The notes beneath the pieces were generated by a model, which saw nothing but the letters and a program-made list of their open reading frames with translations, did no database searches and was not told the origin of the DNA. 64,000 nt of DNA from Isochrysis galbana (Eukaryota > Haptophyta > Isochrysidales > Isochrysidaceae). The translations under genes were made by a program, and so were the position numbers. Where the stretch lies: positions 1,241,797 to 1,305,796 of the forward strand of contig CM030942.1 in the NCBI GenBank assembly GCA_018136815.1, given 5' to 3'. Below are positions 1-8,924 of the stretch, one piece after another; position 1 is the first letter of the stretch, and every line of letters starts with the position of its first letter.

Positions 1-1019
1 AGAGCAGTCTTCTCCACTCAGGAGGCATCCAGCTTGGGTGTGCGCGACAATCGTGGCGCAGAGGAGAATCAGACGAGCGGCCGTCGAGCGGCCCATGGCT
101 CCCTCGCTTTCCCGATGTCTCTGCTTTTCCCTGCCTTATTCTCTCCGCGGAACCCTGGGCGAGTTTGCACCCTTCGTCGTGGTACGAGTACCTTCCCCTG
201 GTCCCTTCCTCTACGAAGAGGCCGCTCTCCTGGTTGTTACGTTGTTGGCTTTTCCCCTCTGGAAGGTGTTTCGTTGAGACCTTCGTCCGCCTGTCGTCGT
301 CGGCTCGCCGACAATGTACCCGGTGCTGCCGCCGACGGCAACGGAGGGGGGGGGAAGGGGGGGGGGGGGACCGAAAGCCTAGCGGCGGGGGGGGGGGGAA
401 GGGGGGGGGGGGGGGGGGCTTCTGAGGTCGCTCGAGGCTGCGCGCCGATTCGTCGGGACGGGATTCGGCACGAGATCGGGGTCAGCAGTGCGCTTCTCAC
501 GTCCCTCTATTTTCCATTCTCTATTCCTATTCTCTGTTCTCTATTGATGTTAGCGCACATGCACGAACTCAAAAATACTCCGTAGGCAGCCAATTCCTCG
601 CGCCGGCGCAATCCCTTCGCCGTGTGTCCTTCGCCCTCTGGGGGGCTGTGGAGGCTGGGAAATTGCTCGAGGAGAGGCTAGAGGCTCGAGGCCTACTGGG
701 ACACAGCCTCCCAGCTGCCAGCTGCGCAGATCCGCACTCTCCGCGCGAAGGCCCGCCTGGTGGAGCTGGAGCGTCTGGCGGAGACGACGTCGACGATGTC
801 GCCAGCGTCCTTCGCACCCTGGCGAGGCGGGCGCGGCGCCTGCGCAGCGCGAGCGGCGCTATGCGGGGCCATCCATATGATATGCAGGCCCCCAGCGCGC
901 CACGGCGGCGGGGGGCGTCAAGGAGAGGGCCTGTAAGGCCGTTGTGTGCTGGTACCACCCCGACACTGATCGTTCGGTGTTATGCTCCAAGGCCTTATGG
1001 GCCGCGGAGTTTGGGGTGG
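1..1019. other. Low-complexity left edge, no clear gene
   Basis: GC-rich sequence dominated by long G runs (about 343-418) that create spurious open frames. From about 910 to 1027 a plus-strand frame looks protein-like (with the motif CWYHPDTDRSV) and continues after the transposon at 1028-2204, so this is probably the interrupted remains of a retroelement or old gene. I recognise no domain in it. Confidence 0.4.
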
Positions 1020-1059
1020 ACCGGCGGCCCGGATGCCCCGTCAGGTCTCAGGTCATCAG

Positions 1060-1130
1060 GTCTTGGCGACCTGATACCTGATATCAGGTGATATCAGGAT
1101 CTGATATGAGGCTGATATCAGGTGGTCCAC
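1060..1130. repeat. Subterminal GATATCAGG repeats, left end
   Basis: Repeated copies of the 10-bp palindrome CTGATATCAG or close variants lie just inside the left end of the hAT-like element. A matching cluster lies at about 2115-2188 inside the right end. I infer transposase-binding sites. Confidence 0.7.
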
Positions 1131-1724
1131 CACTAATATTATAATTTTCTAATGAGCCATTCTAAGATCAGAGGAAATGGACTGCTACGTCTAGAAGCGG
1201 AAGCGGAGAGGGGGTTCGTGTGGAAGCGGAGGGGAGAGGGGAGAGCCCCCCCTAGCGAACCCCCACCCCTCCCCCCCGCGCAGTGTTGGGGCAACAGTAC
1301 TGGCACCAGTGTTTGGCGCCAGTGCCAGTTCCATCTCAACTGGCAACTGGCGCCAGCTCGCCAGTTCTCAGCAAATAATGAGCAGCGATGTAAAAAAAAA
1401 AGGAAGATAAAACTACCAGCAAGGGAGCTGCGGGTTGCCATCGGTAAGCCCCTACGTCGCGGACGTAGGAGGCCGCCCAGACTCGAACCGTGCCCCCACA
1501 CGTGACACGACCTCGCTGGTTCACATTAAGCTGCCGGGGTGTGCTTTATCATCATGAGCGGGAAAATAACCCTTGATACTGTATAATTTACAATTGGTGA
1601 CCTTTCTCCCCCACCCTCTGCCCTCCAGAGCGGGTGCTAGCTGGCAGCATGACTAGCTCTTCCGCTCTTCCCACCAAAGATCTGGCGCCAGCTCGCAGAC
1701 CACCGATAGCTGTCATCAGCTCGC

Positions 1725-2020
1725 CGCCACCAGCCTCGCAGCCACCAGCCTCGCAGCCACCAGCCTCGCCGCAACGCCGCAACCAGCCTGGCCGCCACCA
1801 GCCCCATCGCCACCCCAGCCTCGTTACCACCAGCCTCGTTACCACCAGCCTCGCCGCCACCAGCCTCTTTACGACCAGCCTCGCCTCCACCCAGCCTCGC
1901 CTCCACCCAGCCTCGCCTCCACCCAGCCTCGCCTCCACCCAGCCTCGCCGCCACCCAGCCTCGCCGCCACCAGCCTCGCCGCGCACCAGCCTCGCCTCCA
2001 CCCAGCCTCGCAGCCCATCA
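1725..2020 (+). repeat. Minisatellite, 9-12 bp CAGCCTCGC(C)NCCAC units
   Basis: More than 20 imperfect tandem units of the type CCACCAGCCTCG fill the interior of the hAT-like element. They make long proline- and serine-rich open frames on plus and glycine/alanine/glutamate-rich ones on minus, which I do not take as genes. Confidence 0.85.
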
Positions 2021-2114
2021 TCCATCGTCACTGAGAGGCATGGCCGCTCGCTCGCGGTTCGGGTCGATGACTCGTTTACTGACGTGAATTTTATTTTATT
2101 CTAAAGTTAGTAGT

Positions 2115-2188
2115 CATAATATCAGCCTGATATCAGGTTATCAGGTCTAGTAGGCCTGATAACCTGATATCAGAACCTGATATCAGCC
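2115..2188. repeat. Subterminal GATATCAGG repeats, right end
   Basis: Several CTGATATCAG palindromes just inside the right inverted repeat mirror the cluster at 1060-1130. Confidence 0.7.
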
Positions 2189-2212
2189 TAACGGGGCATC
2201 CGGGACCGGCGG

Positions 2213-2305
2213 CGCATGGACCACTGGGAGAAGAGGCTCGGCGCCGAGGATCTCGAGCGCATACGGCGTGGCGTCATTCCCCTGCCGGCCAGAGCTAGCC
2301 CGTCT
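2213..2305 (+). pseudogene. Coding-like fragment between two transposons
   Basis: Continues in frame from the codons that end at 1027 when the hAT-like element and one copy of its target duplication are ignored (starts RMDHWEKRLGAEDLERIR). About 60 codons are open across this virtual junction. The family is not recognised; it may belong to the same retroelement as the RNase H relic at 2540-2680. Confidence 0.4.
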
Positions 2306-2526
2306 GATAAAACAAGCCAAGGTAGGTTACCGTTAGTCTGCCCATCGTGGACAGTGCGAGTCGCATCTCCTTTTCTGCATATATATGCCAATCTTCCCAG
2401 ATCTCCGTCACCTTGCATTCGAGAGCTCACCACTCCCGTACAACGATTCTGAGGGAATCAAATCATTTGCTCACGCTCTGTCCACGATGGGCAGACTAAC
2501 GGTAACGTACCTTGGCTTGTTTTATC
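2306..2526. mobile_element. 221-bp MITE with 49-bp terminal inverted repeats
   Basis: The arms 2306-2354 and 2478-2526 are reverse complements with one mismatch in 49 bases (outer end GATAAAACAAGCCAAGG). The 123-bp centre has no coding potential. This is a classical foldback or MITE structure. It splits the open frame that resumes from 2213 and the RNase H-like frame that follows, so it landed in an already scrambled retroelement. I could not identify a target duplication. Confidence 0.85.
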
Positions 2527-2539
2527 CCTTCCACTTCGG

Positions 2540-2680
2540 AGCCTGTCTTGACTCCCCCAGGGATGATCGGCCCTTCATCGTCAAGACCGATGGCGATAGG
2601 GCTAGCAAGTTGGGTATCGCCGGCATCCTCTAGCAGCTAGGAGACGATAGCCGTGAACGAGTCGTTGGGCCAGGGAGTCG
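2540..2680 (+). pseudogene. Ty3/gypsy RNase H relic
   Basis: The frame reads DDRPFIVKTDG, then GIAGIL, a stop, and QLGDDSRE. This is a degenerate copy of the RNase H start seen in the gypsy element at 37.86 kb (FIVKTDAA, LGIGGILSQVDDHG). The in-frame TAG at 2631-2633 and loss of everything downstream show it is dead. Confidence 0.6.
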
Positions 2681-2689
2681 GGCACTGGA

Positions 2690-4042
2690 ACCCAAGAGAA
2701 TGAGGGGGGTCCGCGGGACACGGACACGGAGGAGGTGGTGGTGGTCCACACGGGCCACCGGTTGCGGATTTTGCGGAGCATGCGAGCCGGACGGACGGGG
2801 AGAGTGCGCTCCCGTGGCTTCTCGAGCCACGGCATCCAAGCCGCGTCCACCGTGGCTATCGTCATAGGGGAGGCGGCGCTGCTCTGGTGCTGCTCTAGTA
2901 TCGCACGGGAGCGACCGGGTTGCGATTGCGAGACCTGCACTTCGCGAGCTCGCACTAGAAGGACGGAGGCGGAGTCGTGGTGTCGATGAGATGCCGAACG
3001 GCAGTAGTCGAGGACCACCGGCATCCACTGAGGGACAGGAACACAAACACACAGAGAGAAGACTCGAACTCCTACCACCTACCACTCCACTTCTTTCATC
3101 CAACCAACTCGCCCACAATCGAACCTAAATAAAGTCTGTGATCGTTCTCGCCTGGCTTCTAAAAAATCTATCACACCCGCTGTGGGTGCGGCCGTCCGTC
3201 CGCGGCTCGTGCGCGGGGGGAGGGGGGAGGGGGGAGGAGGGGGGGGCGTCCTGCACCTGTGTAGCGCCACCAACCTGCGGCCCTCGCGGTGCGTGACACC
3301 GTCCCACTGACACACCCGTTGCCGTCATTCCATCGTGAAAAGAGGCAGACGCGGCCACACGCGTGCCTCAGCAATCCCAATGCACTCGTGACATATTGTG
3401 GCCCTGTCCTGGCCTCGCCTCTTGTACTCTCGCGGCTGAGCGATTGCCATGCTGTAGCCACATAGTCCCACACTCCCTGCTGCTCTCGTGCTCGTGCAGC
3501 CTTCGCCCCTGTGGCTCCTACCCTCACAATTCTCATCCCTGCCGGCTGTAGCCTAGCGCTGGCTGCGCTTGCGCTCATGGGTCTTCTCACTAAGCGTTGC
3601 GCTGCACGCTCATTACCCACCAACGCTTTTGTCTGCCGCGTTCTGCGTGCTCTCTCTTCCTGTAACATCCGTGCAGGCACCCTCGCTCTCCACGATGCCC
3701 ACACATTGATTCTCTGCGTCACCCTCCCTGCCCGTGCCCTCTGTCCCCGTGCCTTCGCACTCCACTGCCCGCGCCCTCTACTGCCCACTTACTTCCGTGC
3801 GTTCTCTTGCCTGCCGATGCGGCAATGCTAAGCGTTTCCTCCACCAGCCGAATGTGATCCGATCTCCATGACTCCTGCCCTTGCACTCCGCGCGCACGTA
3901 GGGCAGTGGATACCTTCTCTCTCAGCAACTGCGGCTTGGCATCCCACACTGCCACGTGTAGCGAACACACTGATACTGAAAAGACGGCTAGGAAACCGGA
4001 CGTCCATCATCCCCACCCGTAGTTCACCAGGGGAACAAAGCA
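2690..4042. other. Intergenic region upstream of the J-domain gene
   Basis: Contains a G-rich tract (about 3211-3247) and a pyrimidine-rich stretch from 3360 to 3960. Open frames here are long but arginine-, proline- or cysteine-rich and show no domain. It probably contains the 5' leader and promoter of the gene at 4043; I see no specific motif. Confidence 0.5.
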
Positions 4043-5059
4043 ATGGATGCGAACAGGAGTGCCGCCGGAGAGGCCCTCGCTGCGGCGAGGATAGCCGGCC
4101 AGGAGCAGGATTGGGAACGGGCGCTTCGTATGACTCAAAAAAGTATGCGTCTCTTCCCCACATCTGCGGCAGACGAGGCTCGCCATGTTGCGCGTGTCCT
4201 GGCAGCCGAGAAGAAGGGCGCGCACGCTGTTCTTGATCTCCAGCCAAACTCGTCACTTGGCGATGTGAAGAAAGCGTACCTTCGCCAGTGCATTTGCGTA
4301 CATCCTGACAAAAACGAGGACCCCTTTTCTACGATGGCATTCGCTGTTCTCGCCAAGGCGCGCGACGAACTAAGCACCATGGCATCATCCAGCTCTCTCA
4401 TGACAGTGAACGAGAGTGCTATGACAAGCAGTAAGAGTGCATCAGCCCACAAGAAGCCTAAAGCGAGCAGCACGAAGTCGCACCCAAAGTTTCTTCCTGT
4501 CGATGCCGAGCCTGTGCCTTCTTCACTCGAACGCGAGCTCGGGCTATCCGATGGATGGCACTTCGTCGAACGGACTCGAATGGAAGGTGCTTCGATTGGC
4601 ACGCGCGATCGGTACTATTACTCACCAATGGGGCAGAAGTTCCGATCAAAGCGTGAAATACTTCATTACCTAGCTAAAATTACAGAAGCCGAGGACGCCG
4701 TTGGTACTGGTCAACCCAATGCTGGTGGCGATAGAGAAGGTTCTCGACCAGCTGCGTCGGCACCGCCCCAATACGCGGGTGGATCGTCCGTGAGCTCTTC
4801 GAGATATGAAGCTCCACCTAGAGAGGGTTCTGTCCCTGGAGAGCTTGATCAGGGTCCGCGCAGGTGTACGGCCGGGGAAGCTCCTGGGGCACAAACGACT
4901 TTATTTCCGAACAGAGAGAATGAGCAGTATCGCAACCATGAGGATGGTGGTGTATCGGATGTGCGTCGAGCGTGGGAGGAACGCCAGCACGCCCAAACAC
5001 AGTGGGCGAGCACCGTCCGCGCCGCCGTCACCAAACGAAAGAGACCGTCGTTCTCGTGA
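4043..5059 (+). CDS. J-domain protein fused to an MBD-like domain
   Basis: A 338-residue protein in one exon. The first 55 residues (MDANRSAAGEALAAAR, then DWERALRMTQKSMRLFP) match the helical N-terminal region of DNAJB12/DNAJB14-type co-chaperones. A J domain follows (about 60-112) with the HPD signature at 87-89, so it should stimulate the ATPase of an Hsp70. Unlike DNAJB12, no transmembrane segment follows. Instead residues about 165-215 resemble a methyl-CpG-binding domain: GWHFVERTR, then RDRYYYSPMGQKFRSK and a final YL, which is the usual order of MBD residues. The tail is charged and low complexity and ends KRKRPSF, a possible nuclear signal. J-domain identity is firm. The MBD call rests on motif spacing alone. 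A role bringing Hsp70 to methylated chromatin is inference. Confidence 0.8.
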   Translation: MDANRSAAGEALAAARIAGQEQDWERALRMTQKSMRLFPTSAADEARHVARVLAAEKKGAHAVLDLQPNSSLGDVKKAYLRQCICVHPDKNEDPFSTMAFAVLAKARDELSTMASSSSLMTVNESAMTSSKSASAHKKPKASSTKSHPKFLPVDAEPVPSSLERELGLSDGWHFVERTRMEGASIGTRDRYYYSPMGQKFRSKREILHYLAKITEAEDAVGTGQPNAGGDREGSRPAASAPPQYAGGSSVSSSRYEAPPREGSVPGELDQGPRRCTAGEAPGAQTTLFPNRENEQYRNHEDGGVSDVRRAWEERQHAQTQWASTVRAAVTKRKRPSFS

Positions 5060-5327
5060 AATGCACGCGATGATATTTTGTCTGGGTGTCTTGCCTATGT
5101 CGATGTGCAAACGATTTTTTTTCGGGCCGTCTTCTTCCGTCATGGCGGTCATGGCCCCACACCTGATCCTCATACTAGTGTTGACCTAGCGAGCCGGTCA
5201 GCGGTGCAAAGTCGTACCTCCTTGACCCTAGCACAACAGAACTACCCAACCTTGCTCGAGCTATCAATTAAGGTGACAATTTGAGGGCACGCAATTTCAG
5301 TCGCACTCTTCTCTCGCCTCTCCCAAC

Positions 5328-5800
5328 TAAGTTTATACTTAGTTCACATGGGGGAGGCGCCTCGTGCCCCCCCCCCCCCCCCCGGGTTCAAACTCCCCTC
5401 CGGGGGGGCCCGTTGGTCACCCTCAGACTCCGCCTTTTGGCATGAGCTGAGCATTCATGACCCAGACCCCTGGTGGGCGGGTCTGGTGGCGCACTCCCAG
5501 GTCCCAGGCCAACATGTGGGCCACCTCGCCAGCTTTCGTACTCACCCTCCCCCCCCTCCTTGTCACCAGGCAGACATAGGCCTGTGGGGGGCACCCACGG
5601 CTGGCGCGAGGCACGCGAGACGCGAGGGAGAGGCACGAGAGGCCACTACCCCCTGAGCTGCCTGGCTGCTGGCGTGGCCCTCAAGGACATTGGCTGCTCA
5701 GAGAGCGCCCCCCTTAGGACCTCTGAGAGCAGGTCGTGGCGCGCGCGCATGCGCACGCGCCGCAGGAGAGGGCGCCAACTACAAGTGGGATTGTTGTGGT
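5328..5800 (+). mobile_element. LINE-derived SINE-like retroposon copy
   Basis: Begins with the palindromic leader AACTAAGTTTATACTTAGTT, then a CATGGGG and poly-C segment like the start of the copy whose 5' end is at 18159. A GGTTCAAACTCC sequence at about 5385 resembles a pol III B box, but the flanking G/C runs make that weak. The part from about 5560 (CAGGCAGAC, then CCCCCTGAGCTGCCTG, then CTGAGAGCAG) matches 45.70-45.89 kb. I find no 3' hairpin, so it is truncated or diverged. Confidence 0.55.
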
Positions 5801-6049
5801 TAGGGGGAGAGCCGCCCTTTAGGTTTCCCAAAGAGAGGCCCTCTCTCTTCGTTATCCCGCCTTCGCCTGTTATTGGTTTCTCCCTTCGGGTTGCATCCTC
5901 TCCGTCCGATCGGGATCCTCCGATCCCGATCTTCCTCTCTTCCCCCCGTGTGTTAGGATAGGGGTGATCGCTCTCGATCCCCCTCCCTTGTTTTCTCATG
6001 TGTGCGCCCCCTTTCTTTCCTTGCGCGCGCCCCCGTGTGATTCCCCCTT
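5801..6049. other. Spacer between retroposon copy and tandem repeats
   Basis: Short AT-poor, pyrimidine-rich sequence. I see no gene or clear site in it. Confidence 0.5.
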
Positions 6050-6200
6050 GGAGAAGAAAGCGAGCCCCTTGGAGAAGAAGAAAGCGAGCCCCTTGGAGAA
6101 GAAGGCGAGCCCTCGGGAAGAAGAAAGCGCGCCCTTGGAGAAGAAAGCGAGCCTTGGAGAAGAAAGCGAGCCCTTGGAGACGAAAGCGAGCCCTTGAGAT
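6050..6200 (+). repeat. Tandem GA-rich repeat (CCCTTGGAGAAGAAAGCGAG)
   Basis: About seven imperfect direct copies of a 17-21 bp unit. It borders a second, more regular array at 6196-6385. Confidence 0.85.
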
Positions 6201-6385
6201 ACCGGAGGGAGGGAAGAGATACCGGAGGGAGGGAAGAGATACCGGAGGGAGGGGAAGAGATACCGGAGGGAGGGGAAGAGATACCGGAGGGAGGGGAAGA
6301 GATACCGGAGGGAGGGGAAGAGATACCGGAGGGAGGGGAAGAGATACCGGAGGGAGGGGAAGAGATACCGGAGGGAGGGAGGGAA
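6196..6385 (+). repeat. 20-21 bp tandem repeat (GATACCGGAGGGAGGGGAA)
   Basis: Nine near-identical head-to-tail copies. The low divergence suggests recent expansion. Open frames through it on both strands (SPPSGIS or RYRREG repeats) are by-products of the 21-bp, three-divisible unit. Confidence 0.95.
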
Positions 6386-6551
6386 ATCGTGTTTGTGTTT
6401 TTGTGTCTGTGCGTTTCGTTACGGGTTTTACACGTCATGACGAACACTGTGCGGACACAATTAACTTTGAGAACTCTGACACCCGTGCATTCCACACCTA
6501 GATTTCAGTCGCATTCGGGATACTCCCCGTGAACGGGTCCCCCCAATTATT

Positions 6552-6780
6552 TCACTCACAGCTACAATCCGCGTCTTGGCCGTGCTCTTGCATCTCGCAC
6601 AGGATCGCATTGTACTTCATGCGACAAGCCATCTGCTGCGCCGTCTCGCCCTCATACTCGCCCGCTATCGCCTCGGCGTGGGGATTGGCACCATGTTGTA
6701 ACAGGATCCTCACCAAAGATGGCTTGTTGGCCATCGTGGCATGCATCAGTGGCGTGAGGAAGGTGTGATCGTGGTCGTCC
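6552..6780 (-). pseudogene. Ankyrin-repeat fragment, virus-like
   Basis: Minus-strand frame with one clear ankyrin repeat (FLTPLMHATMANKPSLVRILLQ, with HGANPHAEA following) and a second degenerate one, ending in ADCSCE and a stop at 6552. There is no start or N-terminal repeats: the sequence abruptly changes at about 6780 to the opposite-strand gene. A decayed piece of the same 3' end seems present at about 32060-32115. Ankyrin proteins of this kind are common in large DNA viruses and in protists, so origin is undecided. Confidence 0.55.
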
Positions 6781-7370
6781 ACGCCGTCAGCGACCCCCCG
6801 CCCCAGCGGAGCCTCCGCGAGCTGGGCGTCACCCTCCAGGTCGGCGAGGTGACGAGGCTCGTGCGCGCGGCGGCACACGGGAGACGGCGGCTAATCGTGC
6901 TCCCCTCCCAGATGAACGCCGCCGAGTACGCCTCGCACCGCGTCGACGTGCGCGGCTACGGCCTCGACGACTACCTGCACGACGACACCGGAGGCCCGCG
7001 CGGGCAGCTCGCCGGCGACCCGGCCGTCGCGCAGTTCCTGCTCGACAACGCGGCCAACGAGGTGCGCGGGGAAGGCTGGGGCATCAACCACATGCGCGAG
7101 GCGCTCCCGCGGGGCAGCGCCGCCAGGGTGCACAACGGCTACCTGGTCGGCGCGCGCGAGCTGCCCCCCGAGCACGTGGCCACCGTCACACCGTGTGTCG
7201 AGAAAAGGGGGGGGTGCAGTTATGGCGACGAGTGCTGTGAAGGACTTGAGTGCAATGACGAGGGAGTGTGTGAGACGCCATGCCGCGAGCCAGGGTCGGT
7301 GTGCCAAAATAACTCGGAGTGCTGTGGTGAATACACGTGTCGTAGTGGTACCTGCAGATCTGATGACTGA
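6741..7370 (+). CDS. Cysteine-rich secreted-like protein, virus-like N-terminal domain
   Basis: About 209 residues if the ATG at 6741 is used, though the first 20-30 codons overlap the ankyrin fragment and may not belong. Residues about 45-130 hold a conserved-looking domain (LPSQMNAAEYAS, DDTGGPRGQLAGDP, FLLDNAANEVRGEGWG). My recollection is that similar hypothetical proteins occur in marine algae and their large viruses; a search should confirm. The C-terminus has two tandem disulfide-knot-like units: CSYGDECCEGLECNDEGVC and CQNNSECCGEYTCRSGTC. This spacing is seen in knottin or Dickkopf-type folds. There is no obvious signal peptide, so export is uncertain. GC-rich third positions match host-like codon use. 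Function unknown. Confidence 0.6.
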   Translation: MHQWREEGVIVVVHAVSDPPPQRSLRELGVTLQVGEVTRLVRAAAHGRRRLIVLPSQMNAAEYASHRVDVRGYGLDDYLHDDTGGPRGQLAGDPAVAQFLLDNAANEVRGEGWGINHMREALPRGSAARVHNGYLVGARELPPEHVATVTPCVEKRGGCSYGDECCEGLECNDEGVCETPCREPGSVCQNNSECCGEYTCRSGTCRSDD

Positions 7371-7460
7371 TTGGTTACGGAACAAAGTGAAAGGCGCTCA
7401 CGTACCACGTCACACTGAAGCTTTTTTCGTTTCGTGCTCATAATGACACATGCTTCCTGT

Positions 7461-7721
7461 TTATCCAATGACATTGAACAATGGGGGGGTGCGTGCCCCC
7501 CTCGATGAAAAGAAAACGCGCGCACTTCCAGCGGCCTCCTCGTCACGCATGACGTGGCCGCCCCAATCGCGCGTGATGGCCCGCAGCGAGCCAAGGCACC
7601 GCTCCACAAACGCGGGGACGCGACCCTCCCAGTAGACGTTAGGTGTGGCACGGCACATGGAGAGCACTCCGAGGAGGGACGACGGCGGCGGATCCGTTGA
7701 CTGCGGAGAGTACAACTCCAT
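7461..7721 (-). CDS. Hypothetical virus-like protein, 86 aa
   Basis: Minus-strand ORF starting MELYSPQSTDPPPSS and containing WEGRVPAFVERCLGSL and HVMRDEEAAG. The last motif recurs as a protein-level match at 45.43-45.48 kb in the opposite genomic arrangement, evidence that this frame was under coding constraint. It lies just downstream of the ORF at 7756-8397, in the same orientation. No domain recognised. Confidence 0.5.
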   Translation of the reverse strand: MELYSPQSTDPPPSSLLGVLSMCRATPNVYWEGRVPAFVERCLGSLRAITRDWGGHVMRDEEAAGSARVFFSSRGARTPPLFNVIG

Positions 7722-7755
7722 CGCCAAGCGGTGGACTCGCTCGGCAGGAGCGCCC

Positions 7756-8397
7756 TCATTGTGAGCTCGACCCGGTGTCCTGGGACCGAGCTTTTTTGTA
7801 TTTGATGTTGCTGGGCCCTGGGGGTTCAATCTTTACGGGAGCTGAACCCGAATCGATAAGCGGCCTTTTGTTCTCAATCTTTACTTGGGGAGCTGAACAC
7901 GAATCGACACCTTTTAGCAATTCTTGGAGGTGGGGAATTAATTCCGAATCGACATAAGCTTTGATTGTACGAAGCAGATCATCACGACTCATATTGATGA
8001 TTGTGTTCGCAGTGAACTTCTTGCTCAAGAGAGTGTGTATCATATAAACCAGTGTGAATGGTTTATCGTTCTCGCAAATGGCATGTAAGGTGTCTTGAAT
8101 GTTCGTCTTGTGCTTGAAATCGAATGATCTGAATATGGACTTACATTCGAAAGTGTACGTGAACAAATTTGGGTTCGTCTCAAGCAGCCTCCTCATGGAG
8201 TTGTTGCCCCCCCCCGGGATCGACGGCGGACTGATGCTGTCCAATGCTTCCGCAATAACCTGCATGGCAGATTTAGAAGTGCCATATGGCGGAAAGAGAG
8301 GTAAGATGATTTTTTTAAAGTTCTCGTCCATTTTTTTTATGATCCATTGCAATCGCTTGCGTACTAAATCATCAGCCGCCATTCCATTTGTAGACAT
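7756..8397 (-). CDS. Hypothetical virus-like protein, 213 aa
   Basis: Intact ORF with a clear ATG at 8397. The N-terminus (MSTNGMAADDLVRKRLQWI) is basic and helical. The middle (about 95-170) looks globular (FDFKHKTNIQDTLHAICEND, then HTLLSKKFTANTIINMSRDD). The tail is low complexity with VKIE repeats. A second copy at 25636-25768 preserves the first 44 codons with mostly conservative changes and also shares about 100 bp of upstream sequence. A C-terminal relic (NIKYKKARS) lies at 45.53-45.59 kb. AT-rich codons differ from host genes, in keeping with a foreign, possibly viral, origin. No family recognised. Confidence 0.65.
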   Translation of the reverse strand: MSTNGMAADDLVRKRLQWIIKKMDENFKKIILPLFPPYGTSKSAMQVIAEALDSISPPSIPGGGNNSMRRLLETNPNLFTYTFECKSIFRSFDFKHKTNIQDTLHAICENDKPFTLVYMIHTLLSKKFTANTIINMSRDDLLRTIKAYVDSELIPHLQELLKGVDSCSAPQVKIENKRPLIDSGSAPVKIEPPGPSNIKYKKARSQDTGSSSQ

Positions 8398-8489
8398 GGT
8401 TGAGCACTGTGAGGTGGGTGCCTTTGCTTAGATACTAGACATTTTTTTGTACCGACGCATTGCGTATTGGTATTGGGAAACGAGGGGTA

Positions 8490-8828
8490 CCAAATGAAGG
8501 CAAACGACCTAGGCTGGGGCTGGGCCCTGGCCTCCCCTGCCTCTCCCTCGCTGGCGCTCCTGTGCCTCAGGGGTCCCCAATCTGCACCTGTCTGCCTGTC
8601 GAACAGGGGGGGAGGGGGGGTTGGAGCGATGGGCTGGCCACGACAGGCCAGGACGCGCGAGGCAGGCAAGCCTGCCAGTGAGGGAGTGGGTCAGCAGGGC
8701 ATTCTGCTCCTGGCAAGCCATCAGGCGTGCCAGGAGCATGGGTGGTTCCTCCCCCATGGCAGGGGAGGAGTGGAGAGAGGGGGGGGCTCGTGCCCCCCCA
8801 TGGGGCAACCAAGTATAAACTTAGTTCC
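8490..8828 (-). mobile_element. Truncated SINE-like retroposon
   Basis: More than 95% like 17840-18159. The 5' leader (AACTAAGTTTATACTTGG on minus) is at 8828. The copy stops at about 8505, against a short motif (TGCCTTCATTTGG) that recurs at 25.53, 45.06 and 45.64 kb. It lacks the 3' hairpin end, so it is truncated on the 3' side. Confidence 0.75.
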
Positions 8829-8924
8829 TTCCTCGGAGGCATAGGCATAGGAGGAAGGGGGGTCAAACACCCTCGTAATTATAATTATGATGTGTATGTG
8901 TATGTATGCGGGTGTATAATTTAT

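Larger units (their letters stand above)
1020..2212. mobile_element. Non-autonomous hAT-like DNA transposon with 8-bp TSD
   Basis: The element proper is 1028-2204 (1177 bp). Its ends are inverted repeats: the left end reads CCCGGATGCCCCGT then CAGG, and the right end is the reverse complement with one mismatch (TAGG), so 17 of 18 bases match. The 8 bases ACCGGCGG occur directly outside both ends (1020-1027 and 2205-2212) and read as a target-site duplication. Eight-base duplications are typical of hAT elements. Just inside each end are clusters of the palindromic motif CTGATATCAG, like the subterminal repeats to which hAT transposases bind. The interior holds only a minisatellite and no transposase, so it would depend on a transposase supplied elsewhere. 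A hAT transposase C-terminus is present at about 17030-17260, but nothing shows the two belong together. Confidence 0.8.

Noticed and set aside
1440..1530. tRNA-like B-box sequence (minus strand GGTTCGAGTC)
   Set aside because: The flanking bases do not form a five-pair T stem and no acceptor, D or anticodon arms fold around it.
1588..2104. Long open frames on both strands
   Set aside because: They are translations of the CAGCCTCGCCNCCAC minisatellite inside the hAT-like element.
5380..5400. Pol III B box as proof of a tRNA-derived SINE
   Set aside because: GGTTCAAACTCC is present in one copy only and no A box is found at the right distance; the ends point to LINE derivation.
6050..6385. 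Possible CRISPR array (regular short repeats)
   Set aside because: Units are contiguous without unique spacers, and the window is eukaryotic; it is a simple tandem repeat.
7220..7759. 179-codon minus ORF over the virus-like cluster
   Set aside because: It is out of frame with the conserved HVMRDEEAAG block and overlaps the plus-strand cysteine-rich gene.
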